From positions 217,643 through 281,642 of the forward strand of contig NZ_FTMV01000006.1 of the NCBI RefSeq assembly GCF_900156175.1: a DNA stretch of 64,000 nt, in the 5' to 3' direction. Below, one piece after another: positions 17,651 to 27,449 of the stretch. Under the pieces are notes generated by a model that was not told the origin of the DNA, did not search any database, and saw nothing but the letters and a program-made list of their open reading frames with translations. The number at the start of each line of letters is the position of its first letter. Positions within the stretch are counted from its first letter, which is position 1. The translations under genes and the position numbers were made by a program. The stretch is from Janthinobacterium sp. TND4EL3. Its GTDB lineage: Bacteria; Pseudomonadota; Gammaproteobacteria; Burkholderiales; Burkholderiaceae_D.

Positions 17651-20600
17651 CTACTTGCTCTTGTCCGGAAACGCCGGACGCGGCGGCCGCACGGGCGGGT
17701 TCTTCGCCAGTTCGGCCTGGATCACCTCGATCGCCTTTTCCAGCTGCGGATCGCGCCCCGCGATGACGTCGGCCGGCGTTTGCTCGACTTCGATATCGGG
17801 CGGCACGCCTTCGTTTTCCACGCCCCAGCCGTTTTCGCGCGTCCAGAACGCCAGGTTCGGCGCCGTGATGAAGCCGCCGTCCATCAGCACGGGGAAGCCG
17901 AGGATGCCCACCAGGCCGCCCCACGTCGCCTTGCCGATCAGCGGGCCCATGTTGTTCTTGCGGAACATCCACGGCAGCAGGTCACCACCCGAACCGGCCG
18001 TCTCGTCGATCAGCATGGCGCGCGGCCCCTGGATCGAGGCGGACGGCGTCTTCATGTCGGCGCCGTAGCGCATGGTCCACCAGGCGATTTCCTTCTTCTG
18101 CAGGATCTCGATGTAGTAATCGGCCACGCTGCCGCCGCCATTGAACCGCTCGTCGACGATGATGGCCTGCCTGTCCGCCTGCGGGAAGAAATAGCGTTTG
18201 AAGTAGGTGTGGCCCAGCCCCGCCGTATTGGGCACGTACACGTACGCCACCTTGCCGTTGGTGGCCGCATTGACCTTGCGCATATTGCCCTCGATCCAGT
18301 CGCGGTTGCGCAAGGCATCCTCGGTCGGCACGGGCACGACGGTGATCGTGCGCGCCCCCTTGCCGTCGGCCGACGGCCCCACGGTCAGGTCGACGGCCTT
18401 GCCGGCCGTGTTCTCGAAGGCGCTGTACAAGTTGGTCGGCGGCAACAGAGGACGGCTGTCGACGGCCAGCAGGTATTCGCCCGCCTTGACGTTCAGGCCC
18501 GGCTCCGTCAGCGGCGCGCGCAGGGCCGGATTCCAGTTCAAGCCGCCATACACCTTCTTGAAGCGGTAATGGCCGTCGCTCACGTCATAGTCGGCGCCCA
18601 GCAGGCCGCCCGGCACCTTCTTCGCCTCGATAAAGTCGTCGCCGCCGCCGCCGCGGTGGTGGCCCACGGCCAGTTCGCTGCACATCCACTGGATCAGGCG
18701 GTTCAGGTCCGCGCGGCTGGACAGCTCGGGCAGGAACACGGCGTACTTGTCGCGCATGGCCTTCCAGTCCACGCCATGCATGCCCGGATCATAGAAATAA
18801 TCGCGGTTGATGCGCCACACTTCATTGAAAATCTGCGTCCACTCGGCGCGCGGATCGGCTTTCACTTCGATGGCGTCGACCTTGATCTTGCCTTCGCCCG
18901 GCGCCAGCAGCTTGCCCGTGGCGGAACCCATGGCCCAGTTGTCCTTGTGGCGGTACAGCAGCTTCTTGCCGTCGGCCGACACTTCGAAATCATCGGCTTC
19001 GGCCACCACGGTTTCGGCCTTGCGCTCCTTCAGATCGAAGCGCTGCACGGCCTTCTTGCCGTCGCTTTCGCGCAACAGGAAGATCTGCCCCGCGGCGCCG
19101 GCCGTCAGGCTGGAAAACTGCGCGGCCGGCAGCGGCAGGTCGACGATGCGCGTGGCGATGCCGTCGAAGTCGATGCTGATCGGCGCCACGGGGGCCACCG
19201 TCACTTTCGGGTCGTCGCGGCCCGTCTTCGGATCGATCTTCGCTTCGCTCTTCGGCTCCGCTTCCGCCTTCGCCGTGTCTTTCTTGCTCTCCGCGCCGGC
19301 GGCCTTTTCCTCGTCGCTTTCCTTGATCAGCGGCGACGGCAGGTCGCGCCGCAGCACGGCCATCCACACGGTGCGCGTCACCAGGTTGTCTTCGTTCTGC
19401 TGCGAGAACCAGTTGTTGCTGGGGCCTGCGTTGGTCGACGCGAAGAAGTACAGGTATTTGCCGCTCTTGTCGAACACGGGCTGGGCCACGTCGGACAAGC
19501 CGTCCGTCACCGGCATGGACTTGTTCTGCTCGACGGAATAGATGTAGGCGCTGCGCGTGTAGGTGGGCGAATTGAGCGTATAGGCCAGCCAGCGCGAATC
19601 GGGCGCCCACGAAGCGCGCATGCTCTTGTCGACGCCATACATCGGCTCCGTGGCGATTTTTTGCAGCTTGCCGTTGCCGACGTCGATCACGTACATGCTC
19701 CAGCCATTGTCGGCAAACGCGATCTTTTTGCTGTCGGGCGACCAGACGGCGTTGTCATAGAAGCCGCTGCCATTGAGCTTGAACTTGCGCACGGCGCCCT
19801 TGCCGTCCTGCGCCCGCACATGCAACTCGTATTCGCCCGACTCGTCCGAGAAATACGCGACCGAGCGGCCATCGGGCGACCAGATGGGCGTGCGCTCGTG
19901 GGCGCCGGCCGTCTGCGTCAGGTTGCGCACGTCGCCCTTGTCGGCGGGGATGGTGACGATCTCGCCCCGGTACTCGAAGGCGACCCTGGCGCCCGACGGC
20001 GAAATCGACGCGTCGCGGATGTATTTCGCGTTCTTCACCCAGCGGGGGCGCGCCTGGCCCAGGTCGCTGGCCACGCCGATGGTCAGCTTGCGCGCCTGGC
20101 CGCCGGCGATGTCGAACGAGTGCAGATAGCCGGCCTGTTCGTAGACGATGGTGCCGTTCGCGGCCGACGCGTTGAGCACTGGAAAGTCCTTGTGCTGCGT
20201 CAACTGGCGCACGGATTTCGTCTTGACGTCGTAGGCAAACAGGTTGAACTCGCCGTTGCGGTCCGAGCGGAAGTACACGGTATCGCCTATCCACATGGGG
20301 TCGACGTCGTTCGAGCGCGTCGTCGGCTGGGGGATTTTTTCGATGGATTTGTCGGCCGAGGAGAACAGCCACAGCCAGGAATTGGTGCCGCCCCGGTAAC
20401 GCTTCCACTGCTTGAAGGCGGGCGCCAGCGGATTATAGGCGATGCGCTTGCCATCGGGCGAATACGTGGCGCGCGAGGCGTTGGGGATTTCCAGCTGCGT
20501 TTCCACGCCGCCCGCCACGGGCACCGTAAACAGCTTCTGGAAGCGGTTGTTGAAGGCGGCGCGGGGCGAGGTAAACATCACGGCGTGGCCATCGGGCGTG

Positions 20601-20962
20601 AACGATTGCGCCAGATCAACACCTGGATGAAAAGTCAGGCGGCGCGGCACGCCGCCGGCCGCCGCGATCACGTACACGTCGACATTGCCGTCGATGTTGG
20701 CGCTGTACGCGATCAGGCTGCCGTCGGGCGAGAACACGGGATTCGATTTGTCGCCCAGGTCCGACGTCAGGCGCCGCGCGCCGCCGCCGTCGAGGTTCGA
20801 CAGCCACAGGTCGCCCGCATAGATGAAGGCGATATGGCGGCTGGAGACGGCCGGCTCGCTCAGCATGCGGGTATCTTGCGTATTGGGCAGGGCCAGGGCC
20901 GGGTGGCTCAGCAGCAGTGCGCTGGCGGCCGCGATGGCGGTCAGGATGCGTGTCTTTTTCAA
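17651..20962 (-). CDS. Tricorn-like S41 family protease with beta-propeller and PDZ domains
   Basis: A 1103-residue exported protease related to archaeal tricorn. Residues 1-25 are a signal peptide. Residues about 40-560 are WD/TolB-like propeller repeats (FSPDGSLIAYS, WSPDGRSVAYFS, WSPDSKKIAFAD). A lysine/glutamate-rich linker follows near 560-600, then a second propeller-like region, a PDZ domain near 790-880 and the C-terminal S41 catalytic domain. The nucleophile is Ser991 (AGSGGD) and an acidic residue of VENEG (about 1049-1051) fits the charge relay. The position of the tricorn Ser-His pair reads Gly-His-His (767-769). It probably degrades peptides in the periplasm. Confidence 0.9.
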   Translation of the reverse strand: MKKTRILTAIAAASALLLSHPALALPNTQDTRMLSEPAVSSRHIAFIYAGDLWLSNLDGGGARRLTSDLGDKSNPVFSPDGSLIAYSANIDGNVDVYVIAAAGGVPRRLTFHPGVDLAQSFTPDGHAVMFTSPRAAFNNRFQKLFTVPVAGGVETQLEIPNASRATYSPDGKRIAYNPLAPAFKQWKRYRGGTNSWLWLFSSADKSIEKIPQPTTRSNDVDPMWIGDTVYFRSDRNGEFNLFAYDVKTKSVRQLTQHKDFPVLNASAANGTIVYEQAGYLHSFDIAGGQARKLTIGVASDLGQARPRWVKNAKYIRDASISPSGARVAFEYRGEIVTIPADKGDVRNLTQTAGAHERTPIWSPDGRSVAYFSDESGEYELHVRAQDGKGAVRKFKLNGSGFYDNAVWSPDSKKIAFADNGWSMYVIDVGNGKLQKIATEPMYGVDKSMRASWAPDSRWLAYTLNSPTYTRSAYIYSVEQNKSMPVTDGLSDVAQPVFDKSGKYLYFFASTNAGPSNNWFSQQNEDNLVTRTVWMAVLRRDLPSPLIKESDEEKAAGAESKKDTAKAEAEPKSEAKIDPKTGRDDPKVTVAPVAPISIDFDGIATRIVDLPLPAAQFSSLTAGAAGQIFLLRESDGKKAVQRFDLKERKAETVVAEADDFEVSADGKKLLYRHKDNWAMGSATGKLLAPGEGKIKVDAIEVKADPRAEWTQIFNEVWRINRDYFYDPGMHGVDWKAMRDKYAVFLPELSSRADLNRLIQWMCSELAVGHHRGGGGDDFIEAKKVPGGLLGADYDVSDGHYRFKKVYGGLNWNPALRAPLTEPGLNVKAGEYLLAVDSRPLLPPTNLYSAFENTAGKAVDLTVGPSADGKGARTITVVPVPTEDALRNRDWIEGNMRKVNAATNGKVAYVYVPNTAGLGHTYFKRYFFPQADRQAIIVDERFNGGGSVADYYIEILQKKEIAWWTMRYGADMKTPSASIQGPRAMLIDETAGSGGDLLPWMFRKNNMGPLIGKATWGGLVGILGFPVLMDGGFITAPNLAFWTRENGWGVENEGVPPDIEVEQTPADVIAGRDPQLEKAIEVIQAELAKNPPVRPPRPAFPDKSK

Positions 20963-21165
20963 TCGATGTCTCGCTTATGCAGTAAAGGGAACAGGGAAGA
21001 AACAGGATAGTCCACGGCCCGATGCGGATTATCAAGGGATCAATATTGCATTAGGCCAACAAGAACTATACACCCGTCCGCCGCGCGGAACACGGTAAAA
21101 TACGGCACTTATTTCGCGCGCCGCCAGCCCTTCCCGGCAGCCCGCACACCTACTCAAAGCGCCCC

Positions 21166-22215
21166 ATGTCTGAAAAATTCCTGTACTCCCTCGCCCGTCC
21201 CCTGCTGTTTTCGATGGATGCCGAAGCGGCCCACCACTTCACCCTGCCCGCCCTGAAACGCGCCAGCGCGCTGGGCCTGACGAAGCTGGCCGGCAAACCG
21301 GCACCTGACCCGCGCACGGTGATGGGCATCACCTTCCCCAATCCCGTGGGCCTGGCCGCCGGCCTGGACAAGGATGGCGCGTACATCGACGCGCTGGCCG
21401 ACCTGGGTTTCGGCTCCATCGAAGTGGGCACCGTGACGCCGCGCGCACAGGCGGGCAATCCGAAACCGCGCATGTTCCGCCTGCCGCAGGCGCAGGGCAT
21501 CATCAACCGCATGGGTTTCAATAATGGCGGCGTGGACGCGTTTGTCGCCAACGTGCAGGCGTCGAAGTTCTACCAGAACCGCGCCGGCGTGCTGGGCCTG
21601 AACATCGGCAAGAACGCCGACACGCCCATCGAACGGGCGGCCGACGACTACCTGCTGTGCCTGGAAAAAGTCTATCCCTACGCCAGCTATGTGACGGTGA
21701 ACATCTCGTCGCCGAACACGAAGAATTTGCGCCAGCTGCAGGGCGCGTCCGAACTCGACGCCCTGCTGTCGCAATTGAAGGAGGCCCAGGCGCGCCTGGC
21801 GGACAAGCACAAGCGCTACGTGCCGCTGGCCCTGAAGATCGCGCCGGACATGGATGGCGAACAGGTGAAAAGCATCGCCGAGTCGCTCACGCGCCACCGC
21901 ATCGACGGCGTCATCGCCACCAACACGACCCTGTCGCGCAGCGCCGTCGAAGGCATGCCGCACGGCGCGGAAGCGGGGGGCTTGTCCGGCGCGCCCGTGT
22001 TCGAGCTGTCGAACAATGTCATCCGTTTGCTGAAGGCGGAACTGGGCGACGCCCTGCCCATCATCGGCGTGGGCGGCATCATGCAGGGCAGCGACGCCGT
22101 GGCCAAGTTCGAAGCGGGCGCGCAACTGGTGCAGCTGTACAGCGGCCTGATTTACGCGGGTCCCGCCCTGATCAAGGATTGCGCGCGCGCGCTGCGCGGC
22201 AAACAGGCGAAATGA
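21166..22215 (+). CDS. pyrD: Dihydroorotate dehydrogenase (quinone), class 2
   Basis: Oxidises dihydroorotate to orotate in pyrimidine synthesis, passing electrons to membrane quinone. The 349-residue protein has the N-terminal membrane-associating helices of class 2 ([15 protein letters not shown]), the FMN-binding [13 protein letters not shown] segment near 57-69 and the [14 protein letters not shown] stretch with the catalytic Ser near 178-191. The last four bases overlap the start of the aldo/keto reductase (ATGA). Confidence 0.97.
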   Translation: MSEKFLYSLARPLLFSMDAEAAHHFTLPALKRASALGLTKLAGKPAPDPRTVMGITFPNPVGLAAGLDKDGAYIDALADLGFGSIEVGTVTPRAQAGNPKPRMFRLPQAQGIINRMGFNNGGVDAFVANVQASKFYQNRAGVLGLNIGKNADTPIERAADDYLLCLEKVYPYASYVTVNISSPNTKNLRQLQGASELDALLSQLKEAQARLADKHKRYVPLALKIAPDMDGEQVKSIAESLTRHRIDGVIATNTTLSRSAVEGMPHGAEAGGLSGAPVFELSNNVIRLLKAELGDALPIIGVGGIMQGSDAVAKFEAGAQLVQLYSGLIYAGPALIKDCARALRGKQAK

Positions 22216-23261
22216 TCAACAAGATCAAACTGGGTTCCAGCGACCTGGAAGTGAGCACGATCTGCCTGGGCACGATGACCTTCGGCGAACAGAACAGCGA
22301 AGCCGAAGCGCACAGCCAGCTCGATTACGCGCTGGAACGGGGCATCAACTTCATCGACACGGCCGAGATGTACCCGGTGATGGCCAGCGCGCAGACGCAG
22401 GGCAGCACGGAGCGCTACATCGGCAGCTGGCTGAAGAAAAGCGGCAAGCGCGGCGATATCGTGCTGGCCAGCAAGGTAGCCGGACCGAACTCGCGCATGC
22501 ACTGGATACGCAAGGGCAAGACGGACCACGACGCGGTCAACATCCGCGCCGCCGTCGAAGACAGTTTGCGCCGGCTGCAGACGGAGCACATTGACCTGTA
22601 TCAATTGCACTGGCCCAGCCGCAACCTGCCCATCTTCGGCGCCAGCGTCTACAACCCGCGCAAGGAGCACAATTGCATCGCCATCGAAGACACGCTGGCC
22701 GTGCTGGGCAAGCTGGTCGACGAAGGCAAGATCGGCCACATCGGCGTGTCGAACGAATCGTCGTGGGGCGTGTGCGAATACATCAAACAGGCCGAGCTGA
22801 AAGGCTTGCCGCGCATCGCATCGATCCAGAACCTGTACAACCTGACGGCGCGCCATTTCGAGACGAGCTTGCTCGACGAGACCTGCCACCGGGAAAACGT
22901 CAGCTTGCTGGCCTACAGCCCGCTGGCGTTCGGCCAGCTGACGGCGAAATACCTCGACGATCCGCAAGCTCCGGGCCGCCTGACGCGCTTCCCGGCAGGC
23001 TGGAGTCCCCGCTACGTGCGTCCCGCCACCATCGAGGCGGCCCGGCAATATGCGGCGCTGGCCCGCGCGCACGACCTGACGCCGGCGCAGCTGGCGCTGG
23101 CCTGGTGTTACTCGCGCTGGTTCGTCGCCTCGACCATCATCGGCGCCACCAGCGTGGCGCAGCTGCAGCAAAATATCGATGCGCATGACATCGAATTGTC
23201 GCCGGAACTGGTGGCGGCCGTCGACGCCATCCACGCCAAGCTGCCCAATCCGGGGCAATAA
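22212..23261 (+). CDS. Aldo/keto reductase, Tas-like
   Basis: A 349-residue NADPH-dependent oxidoreductase. ATG 22212 overlaps the pyrD stop, so the longer open frame back to 21657 is not used. The catalytic tetrad fits Asp and Tyr in FIDTAEMYP (about 45-53), Lys in VLASKVAG (about 86) and His in YQLHWPSRN (about 134). Similarity to the Tas/YhdN group is recognised from the [16 protein letters not shown] and [16 protein letters not shown] segments. The physiological substrate is not known. A hairpin without a long T-run (23271-23298) follows. Confidence 0.93.
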   Translation: MINKIKLGSSDLEVSTICLGTMTFGEQNSEAEAHSQLDYALERGINFIDTAEMYPVMASAQTQGSTERYIGSWLKKSGKRGDIVLASKVAGPNSRMHWIRKGKTDHDAVNIRAAVEDSLRRLQTEHIDLYQLHWPSRNLPIFGASVYNPRKEHNCIAIEDTLAVLGKLVDEGKIGHIGVSNESSWGVCEYIKQAELKGLPRIASIQNLYNLTARHFETSLLDETCHRENVSLLAYSPLAFGQLTAKYLDDPQAPGRLTRFPAGWSPRYVRPATIEAARQYAALARAHDLTPAQLALAWCYSRWFVASTIIGATSVAQLQQNIDAHDIELSPELVAAVDAIHAKLPNPGQ

Positions 23262-23270
23262 GCCCCGCCG

Positions 23271-23298
23271 CCTGGCGGCCCGTGCCGCCGCCAGGTTT
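23271..23298 (+). terminator. Possible terminator after the aldo/keto reductase gene
   Basis: A 9-bp stem CCTGGCGGC (23271-23279) with GCCGCCAGG (23287-23295) and only three T residues after it. The weak T-run makes it uncertain. The rest of the intergenic region up to 23555 holds only the presumed promoter of the TonB receptor. Confidence 0.4.
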
Positions 23299-23555
23299 CC
23301 CGTCCTCATCGTGATAGTTGTATTTATACAACAGCCGGCAATTTACTGCTGTGCAGCATTGCGGCCTTGTCCTGCCCGGTCGTATGCTGGAAACGAGGCC
23401 ATATGCGCTACGCGCACCATGTTGACGTCTTTCAGATATTTATTGCATATCGATAGACAGAACGATTCGTAAGCTCGCCGCGTGCCCACTGTTAATCTGA
23501 TTGCATCACCGGACCGCCATGGTCCGCGCAACCACCAACCGAAGAGATATCGTCG

Positions 23556-26024
23556 ATGAGTTCAAGCACTGCCCGCCAACACGTTCCCGCCCTGCCCGTG
23601 AAAACCGTTATCGCCGCCAGCCTGGTCGCCTGCTTCAGCCTGCCGATGCAGGCGCAAGCGCAGCAAGAACTGCCGGCCGAAGGCGAATTGCAGTCAGTGG
23701 TCGTCACCGGCACCTTCGCCAAGAACCGCCGCACCATCGATTCCGAATCGCCGATCGACATCCTCACCTCGCGCGACCTGCAAAGCACGGGTTCGGGTGA
23801 ACTGGCCACCGTGCTGGCGCGCCTGCTGCCGTCGCTGAACTTCGCCCGCGCCACGGGCGCCGACGCCAGCGACGCCGTGCGCCCGGCGCAATTGCGCGGC
23901 CTGTCGCCGGACCAGACCCTGGTGCTGGTGAACGGCAAGCGCCGCTACACGTCCGCCGTGGTCAACGTCAACGGCTCGCTGGGCCGCGGCTCGGCGCCCG
24001 TTGACCTGAACGCCATTCCCCTGGCCGCCATCGACCACGTGGAAGTGCTGCGCGATGGCGCGGCGGCCCAGTACGGCTCGGACGCGATTGCCGGCGTGAT
24101 CAACATCATCCTGAAAAAAGGCGCGGCTGGCGGCGACATCGAAGTGGGCTATGGCCAGACGCAGGAACGCGACGGCAAGCAAAAGTCCATCAAGGGTTCG
24201 GCCGGCTTCGCCCTGGGCGAGGACGGCTGGGTGCGCGTCTCGGCCGAAGTGGCGGAACGCGACCCGACCAACCGCGCCGGCGCCGATTTCCGCAACCCGC
24301 TGGAACCGCGCTACGGCAAGGTCAACCAGCGCTATGGCGACCCGGAAAGCAAGCCGGCGACGATTTTCCTCAACAGCGAATACCACATCAGCGATAACCT
24401 CGACTGGTATGCCTTCGGCAATTACGGCAAGCGCGATACGTCGGCCGCCGCCACCTGGCGCACGGCGCTGATCGAAGTGACGATACCTGCCACGCCCACC
24501 GTTCCGGCCCACAAGGAAATTGTGCAGCGCACGCCAATCTATCCGGAAGGCTTCTTGCCGTTGCAAAACAGCACCCTGACGGACCAGTCCATCGTCACGG
24601 GCTTGCGCGGCGAAGCGGCCGGCTGGCGCTGGGATGCCAGCATCAACTATGGCAGCAACAAGTTCGAACTGGACCTGGACAATACGGTCAACCAGTCGCT
24701 GGGCGCTGCCAGCCCCACGCATTTCTATGCCGGCTCGCTGAAAAACGAGCAGACCGTCTTCAATCTCGATGCGGCGCGCGAATTTCCCGTTGCTTACTTC
24801 ACGGGACCGCTGACGGTGGCCGTCGGTGCCGAAGCGCGCCATGAAAAATACTCGATCGGCGCCGGCGAGGAAGCGTCCTACGTCACGGTCGTTACCACGC
24901 CCCCCAGCGCAGGCGGCGCGCAAGGCTTTTCCGGCTTCCAGCCCGCCAATGCCGGCAGCCACTCGCGCCACAACGAGTCGATCTATGTGAACCTGGAAGC
25001 GGAAGCGACGAAAAAGCTGTCGGGCGGCGTGGCCCTGCGCCATGAGCGCTACAGCGACTTTGGCAGCACCACTTCGGCCAAGGGTTCGGCCCGCTATGCG
25101 TTCACGGACACCCTGTCCCTGCGCGGCACCGTGTCGAGCGGCTTCCGCGCGCCATCGCTGGCGCAGCAGTACTACACCATCACCACCACCAACTTCCAGG
25201 TCATCAATGGCAACAATACGGCCATCGAGACGGGCACCTTTGCCGTCAATACGCCGCAGGCGCGCGCCCTCGGCGCACAGGACCTGAAGCCGGAAAAGGC
25301 CCGCAACTACAGCCTGGGCCTGCAGTTCCAGCCCAACCGCAACTTCACGACGACGGTGGACGCCTACCGCATCGACATCGATGACCGCATCCTGTTCTCG
25401 GCCAACCTGGCGCTGAACGACAAGCTCAAGGCCCAGCTGGCGACGCAAGGCTCGACCGTGGGCGCGGCGCGCTACTTCACCAACGCCGTCGACACGCGCA
25501 CGGAAGGCGTGGACATCGTCAGCACCTACCGCATCGACCTGCAGGACAAGGACCGCCTCGACCTCACCGTGGCCTACAACCACAACAAGAGCACGGTGCG
25601 GAAAATCGCCGACAATCCGGCCATCCTGACGGCCAACAACCTGAAACTGATCGACCGCCAGAGCATCGACCGCATCACGGTCGCGTCGCCGAAGGACAAG
25701 TTCAGCCTGGCCGCCGACTATGGCTTCGGCATCTGGAACGTGCACGGCGTCGTGACCCGCTACGGCAGCTTCACCGTGCCGCAGAACGACGTCAAGCTGG
25801 ACCAGACCTATGATCCGCAATGGGTGCTGGACGTGTCCGGTTCCGTAAAACTGGGCAAGAACTGGCGCCTGGTGGCCGGCATCGACAACGTCACCAACCG
25901 CTATCCGGCGCAAGTGACGAGCGCGGGCAACCTGAACGTCAACGGTACCCAGCCTTACAGCATCTTCGCGCCGAACGGCTTCAACGGCCGCTATTACTAT
26001 GCCAAGGCTGGCTATAGCTGGTAA
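23556..26024 (+). CDS. TonB-dependent outer-membrane receptor
   Basis: An 822-residue outer-membrane receptor for energy-dependent uptake. A signal peptide ends near residue 35 (MQAQAQQ). A TonB-box-like stretch (LQSVVVTGT, about 47-55) precedes the plug domain (about 60-180, with VEVLRDGAAAQYGSDAIAGV) and a 22-strand beta-barrel ending in the aromatic C-terminus YYAKAGYSW. The substrate cannot be read from sequence; no ECF sigma or sensor gene accompanies it. The upstream region carries GCATATCGA, also found beside the inverted repeat before sbp, which hints at but does not prove shared sulfur control. Confidence 0.93.
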   Translation: MSSSTARQHVPALPVKTVIAASLVACFSLPMQAQAQQELPAEGELQSVVVTGTFAKNRRTIDSESPIDILTSRDLQSTGSGELATVLARLLPSLNFARATGADASDAVRPAQLRGLSPDQTLVLVNGKRRYTSAVVNVNGSLGRGSAPVDLNAIPLAAIDHVEVLRDGAAAQYGSDAIAGVINIILKKGAAGGDIEVGYGQTQERDGKQKSIKGSAGFALGEDGWVRVSAEVAERDPTNRAGADFRNPLEPRYGKVNQRYGDPESKPATIFLNSEYHISDNLDWYAFGNYGKRDTSAAATWRTALIEVTIPATPTVPAHKEIVQRTPIYPEGFLPLQNSTLTDQSIVTGLRGEAAGWRWDASINYGSNKFELDLDNTVNQSLGAASPTHFYAGSLKNEQTVFNLDAAREFPVAYFTGPLTVAVGAEARHEKYSIGAGEEASYVTVVTTPPSAGGAQGFSGFQPANAGSHSRHNESIYVNLEAEATKKLSGGVALRHERYSDFGSTTSAKGSARYAFTDTLSLRGTVSSGFRAPSLAQQYYTITTTNFQVINGNNTAIETGTFAVNTPQARALGAQDLKPEKARNYSLGLQFQPNRNFTTTVDAYRIDIDDRILFSANLALNDKLKAQLATQGSTVGAARYFTNAVDTRTEGVDIVSTYRIDLQDKDRLDLTVAYNHNKSTVRKIADNPAILTANNLKLIDRQSIDRITVASPKDKFSLAADYGFGIWNVHGVVTRYGSFTVPQNDVKLDQTYDPQWVLDVSGSVKLGKNWRLVAGIDNVTNRYPAQVTSAGNLNVNGTQPYSIFAPNGFNGRYYYAKAGYSW

Positions 26025-26040
26025 ATACCGCTCCTCCATG

Positions 26041-26080
26041 CAAAAAGCCCGGAACGCATCGCGTTTCCGGGCTTTTTTTT
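26041..26080. terminator. Bidirectional terminator between the TonB receptor and PEP-CTERM genes
   Basis: Long stem AGCCCGGAACGC (26046-26057) with GCGTTTCCGGGCT (26061-26073), flanked by A-run and eight T residues. It lies between convergent genes. Confidence 0.9.
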
Positions 26081-26115
26081 GTGCTTTAGAGCAAGCGCCC
26101 GTGGGCGCTGCCAGC

Positions 26116-26673
26116 TCAGGCGCGGCGGCGGCGCGCGGCAAAACCGACCAGGCCCAGGCCCAGCATCAGCATGCCGTAGGTCGCTGGTTCTGGCACGGCC
26201 GAGACGGAACTGTAGGCGCGGAAATTGCTCAGGCCGCGCGGCAGGTTGGCAATGCTGAACAGCGTATTGGCGGCCAGCGGCGTATCCCAGTGGAACAGCA
26301 GTTCGCCACGGCCATAGTGCACGGCCAGGTAGTCGAAGCTGGAGTTGACGGTGAACGAACCGGACTTGCCGCTTTCCAGGTCGCCCTGGGCGGCAACGAC
26401 CAGCGAGCCGGTACCGCTGGAAGGCAGACCAAACTTGCTGCTGACCAAGTTCAGGATGGCGGCAGCGCTTTGCGCACCGGGCGGGTTGGCGCCGTCATAG
26501 ACCCAGACCGAGTCCGCTGCCACGCTGCCGTAAGTGACGGTATTGCCGCCCACCAGGAAGCCGCTCTTGGCGGGATCGGTGATTTCCACCCAGCTTGCCG
26601 CCTGGGCCAGTGGCGCCAGGCCAGCCGTAACGGTCAGGCACAGGCCCAGCAACGCGTGTTTGGTCATGTTCAT
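26116..26673 (-). CDS. PEP-CTERM sorting-domain protein
   Basis: A 185-residue exported protein. ATG 26673 is chosen because GGGGAAC lies just upstream on the minus strand; the longer frame to 26748 has no ribosome-binding site. A signal peptide ends near residue 25 (LAQAAS). The C-terminus has the full sorting signal: the VPEPATYG motif, a hydrophobic helix (MLMLGLGLVGFA) and the ARRRRA basic tail, which exosortase/EpsH systems recognise before surface anchoring or release. The middle region, SVSAVPEPATY preceded by a beta-rich domain, matches no domain I can name. No exosortase gene is present in this window. Confidence 0.93.
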   Translation of the reverse strand: MNMTKHALLGLCLTVTAGLAPLAQAASWVEITDPAKSGFLVGGNTVTYGSVAADSVWVYDGANPPGAQSAAAILNLVSSKFGLPSSGTGSLVVAAQGDLESGKSGSFTVNSSFDYLAVHYGRGELLFHWDTPLAANTLFSIANLPRGLSNFRAYSSVSAVPEPATYGMLMLGLGLVGFAARRRRA

Positions 26674-27095
26674 ATAGTTCCCCAATCTAGGTATTTCAAT
26701 AAATGCAATCTTGATTATTTTTTTGTCATATTTCGTACCGCTGAGCAAAAGATATCATCGGGGAAATCAAAGTGCAATAAAAGAAACAAATTTTACCATT
26801 GGCATTTTCAATCGGCCTCATCAATTTATTGGCGCGACCGGCTATCGTGGGGCTTGCCGCCATTCAATCCATGGCCGGCTGCCGTTCGGGGAAACTGGAT
26901 TGTTGTAAATCGGCACATATCTAGCAGTGGTGTAGCCCTGCGGTAATGGCCGGCATGACGCCAGGCGTGGTCATCCTCACACGCAATCGGCTGGCATCGG
27001 TGTTACGCTTCCTGATGACGGCTCACCATGCCCTGCTGCGGCCTGGCGCAGCCTATGCCTTTGACTACGACACGCAACAATATGGCGCTTGATGA
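26674..27095. other. Gene-poor stretch, 422 bp
   Basis: The left half (26690-26880) is AT-rich and probably holds the PEP-CTERM promoter. The right half is GC-richer and contains one 48-codon open frame from ATG 26946 to TGA 27091-27093, starting MAGMTPGVVILTRNR. That beginning resembles the N-terminus of family 2 glycosyltransferases, but there is no ribosome-binding site and no other support, so it is at best a gene remnant. Confidence 0.4.
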
Positions 27096-27449
27096 ATGAC
27101 AACAGATGAACTGAAGGACTTTTGCGCAGCGCAGCCCGGCACGCAAGCCGTGCTGTACGGCCCGCCGTCGAACATCCTCGTGTATGAAGTGGGCGGCAAG
27201 AAGTTTGCCTACTTTAAGACCAGCACGCCCGAGCAGTGGCGCTTCAGCCTGCGCGCCAGCGCGGAACGCTTTATCGAACTGACGGACATGCCGGGCGTCA
27301 AACCGGCCCGCTACATGGGCCGCTTTCACTGGGTGAGCATCGTCGATGTCACCCACTTCCCCTCCGATTATCTGACGGAGCTGGTGCAGGATTCCTACGC
27401 CCGCGCCGTCGCCAGCCTGACGCGCGCGCAGCGCGCGGCCATAGCCTAG
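27096..27449 (+). CDS. MmcQ/YjbR family protein
   Basis: A 117-residue protein of the MmcQ/YjbR family (CyaY-like fold, double-wing DNA-binding type). Conserved features are FCAAQPGTQAVLYGPP near the N-terminus, the KKFAYFK strand (about 36-42), FSLRASAERFIELTDMPG and the RFHWVSI motif (about 76-82). The function of the family is not established. Its stop overlaps the cysB stop on the other strand by four bases, so the genes are convergent without a terminator between them. Confidence 0.88.
   Translation: MTTDELKDFCAAQPGTQAVLYGPPSNILVYEVGGKKFAYFKTSTPEQWRFSLRASAERFIELTDMPGVKPARYMGRFHWVSIVDVTHFPSDYLTELVQDSYARAVASLTRAQRAAIA

Noticed and set aside
17780..21010. Open frame of 1076 codons on the plus strand
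   Set aside because: It is antisense to the tricorn-like protease gene, lacks any recognisable domain and has the repetitive R/A/H/Q composition of GC-rich shadow frames.
26946..27093. 48-codon gene before the MmcQ/YjbR gene
   Set aside because: No ribosome-binding site, short length and only weak resemblance to a glycosyltransferase start; listed as a possible remnant only.
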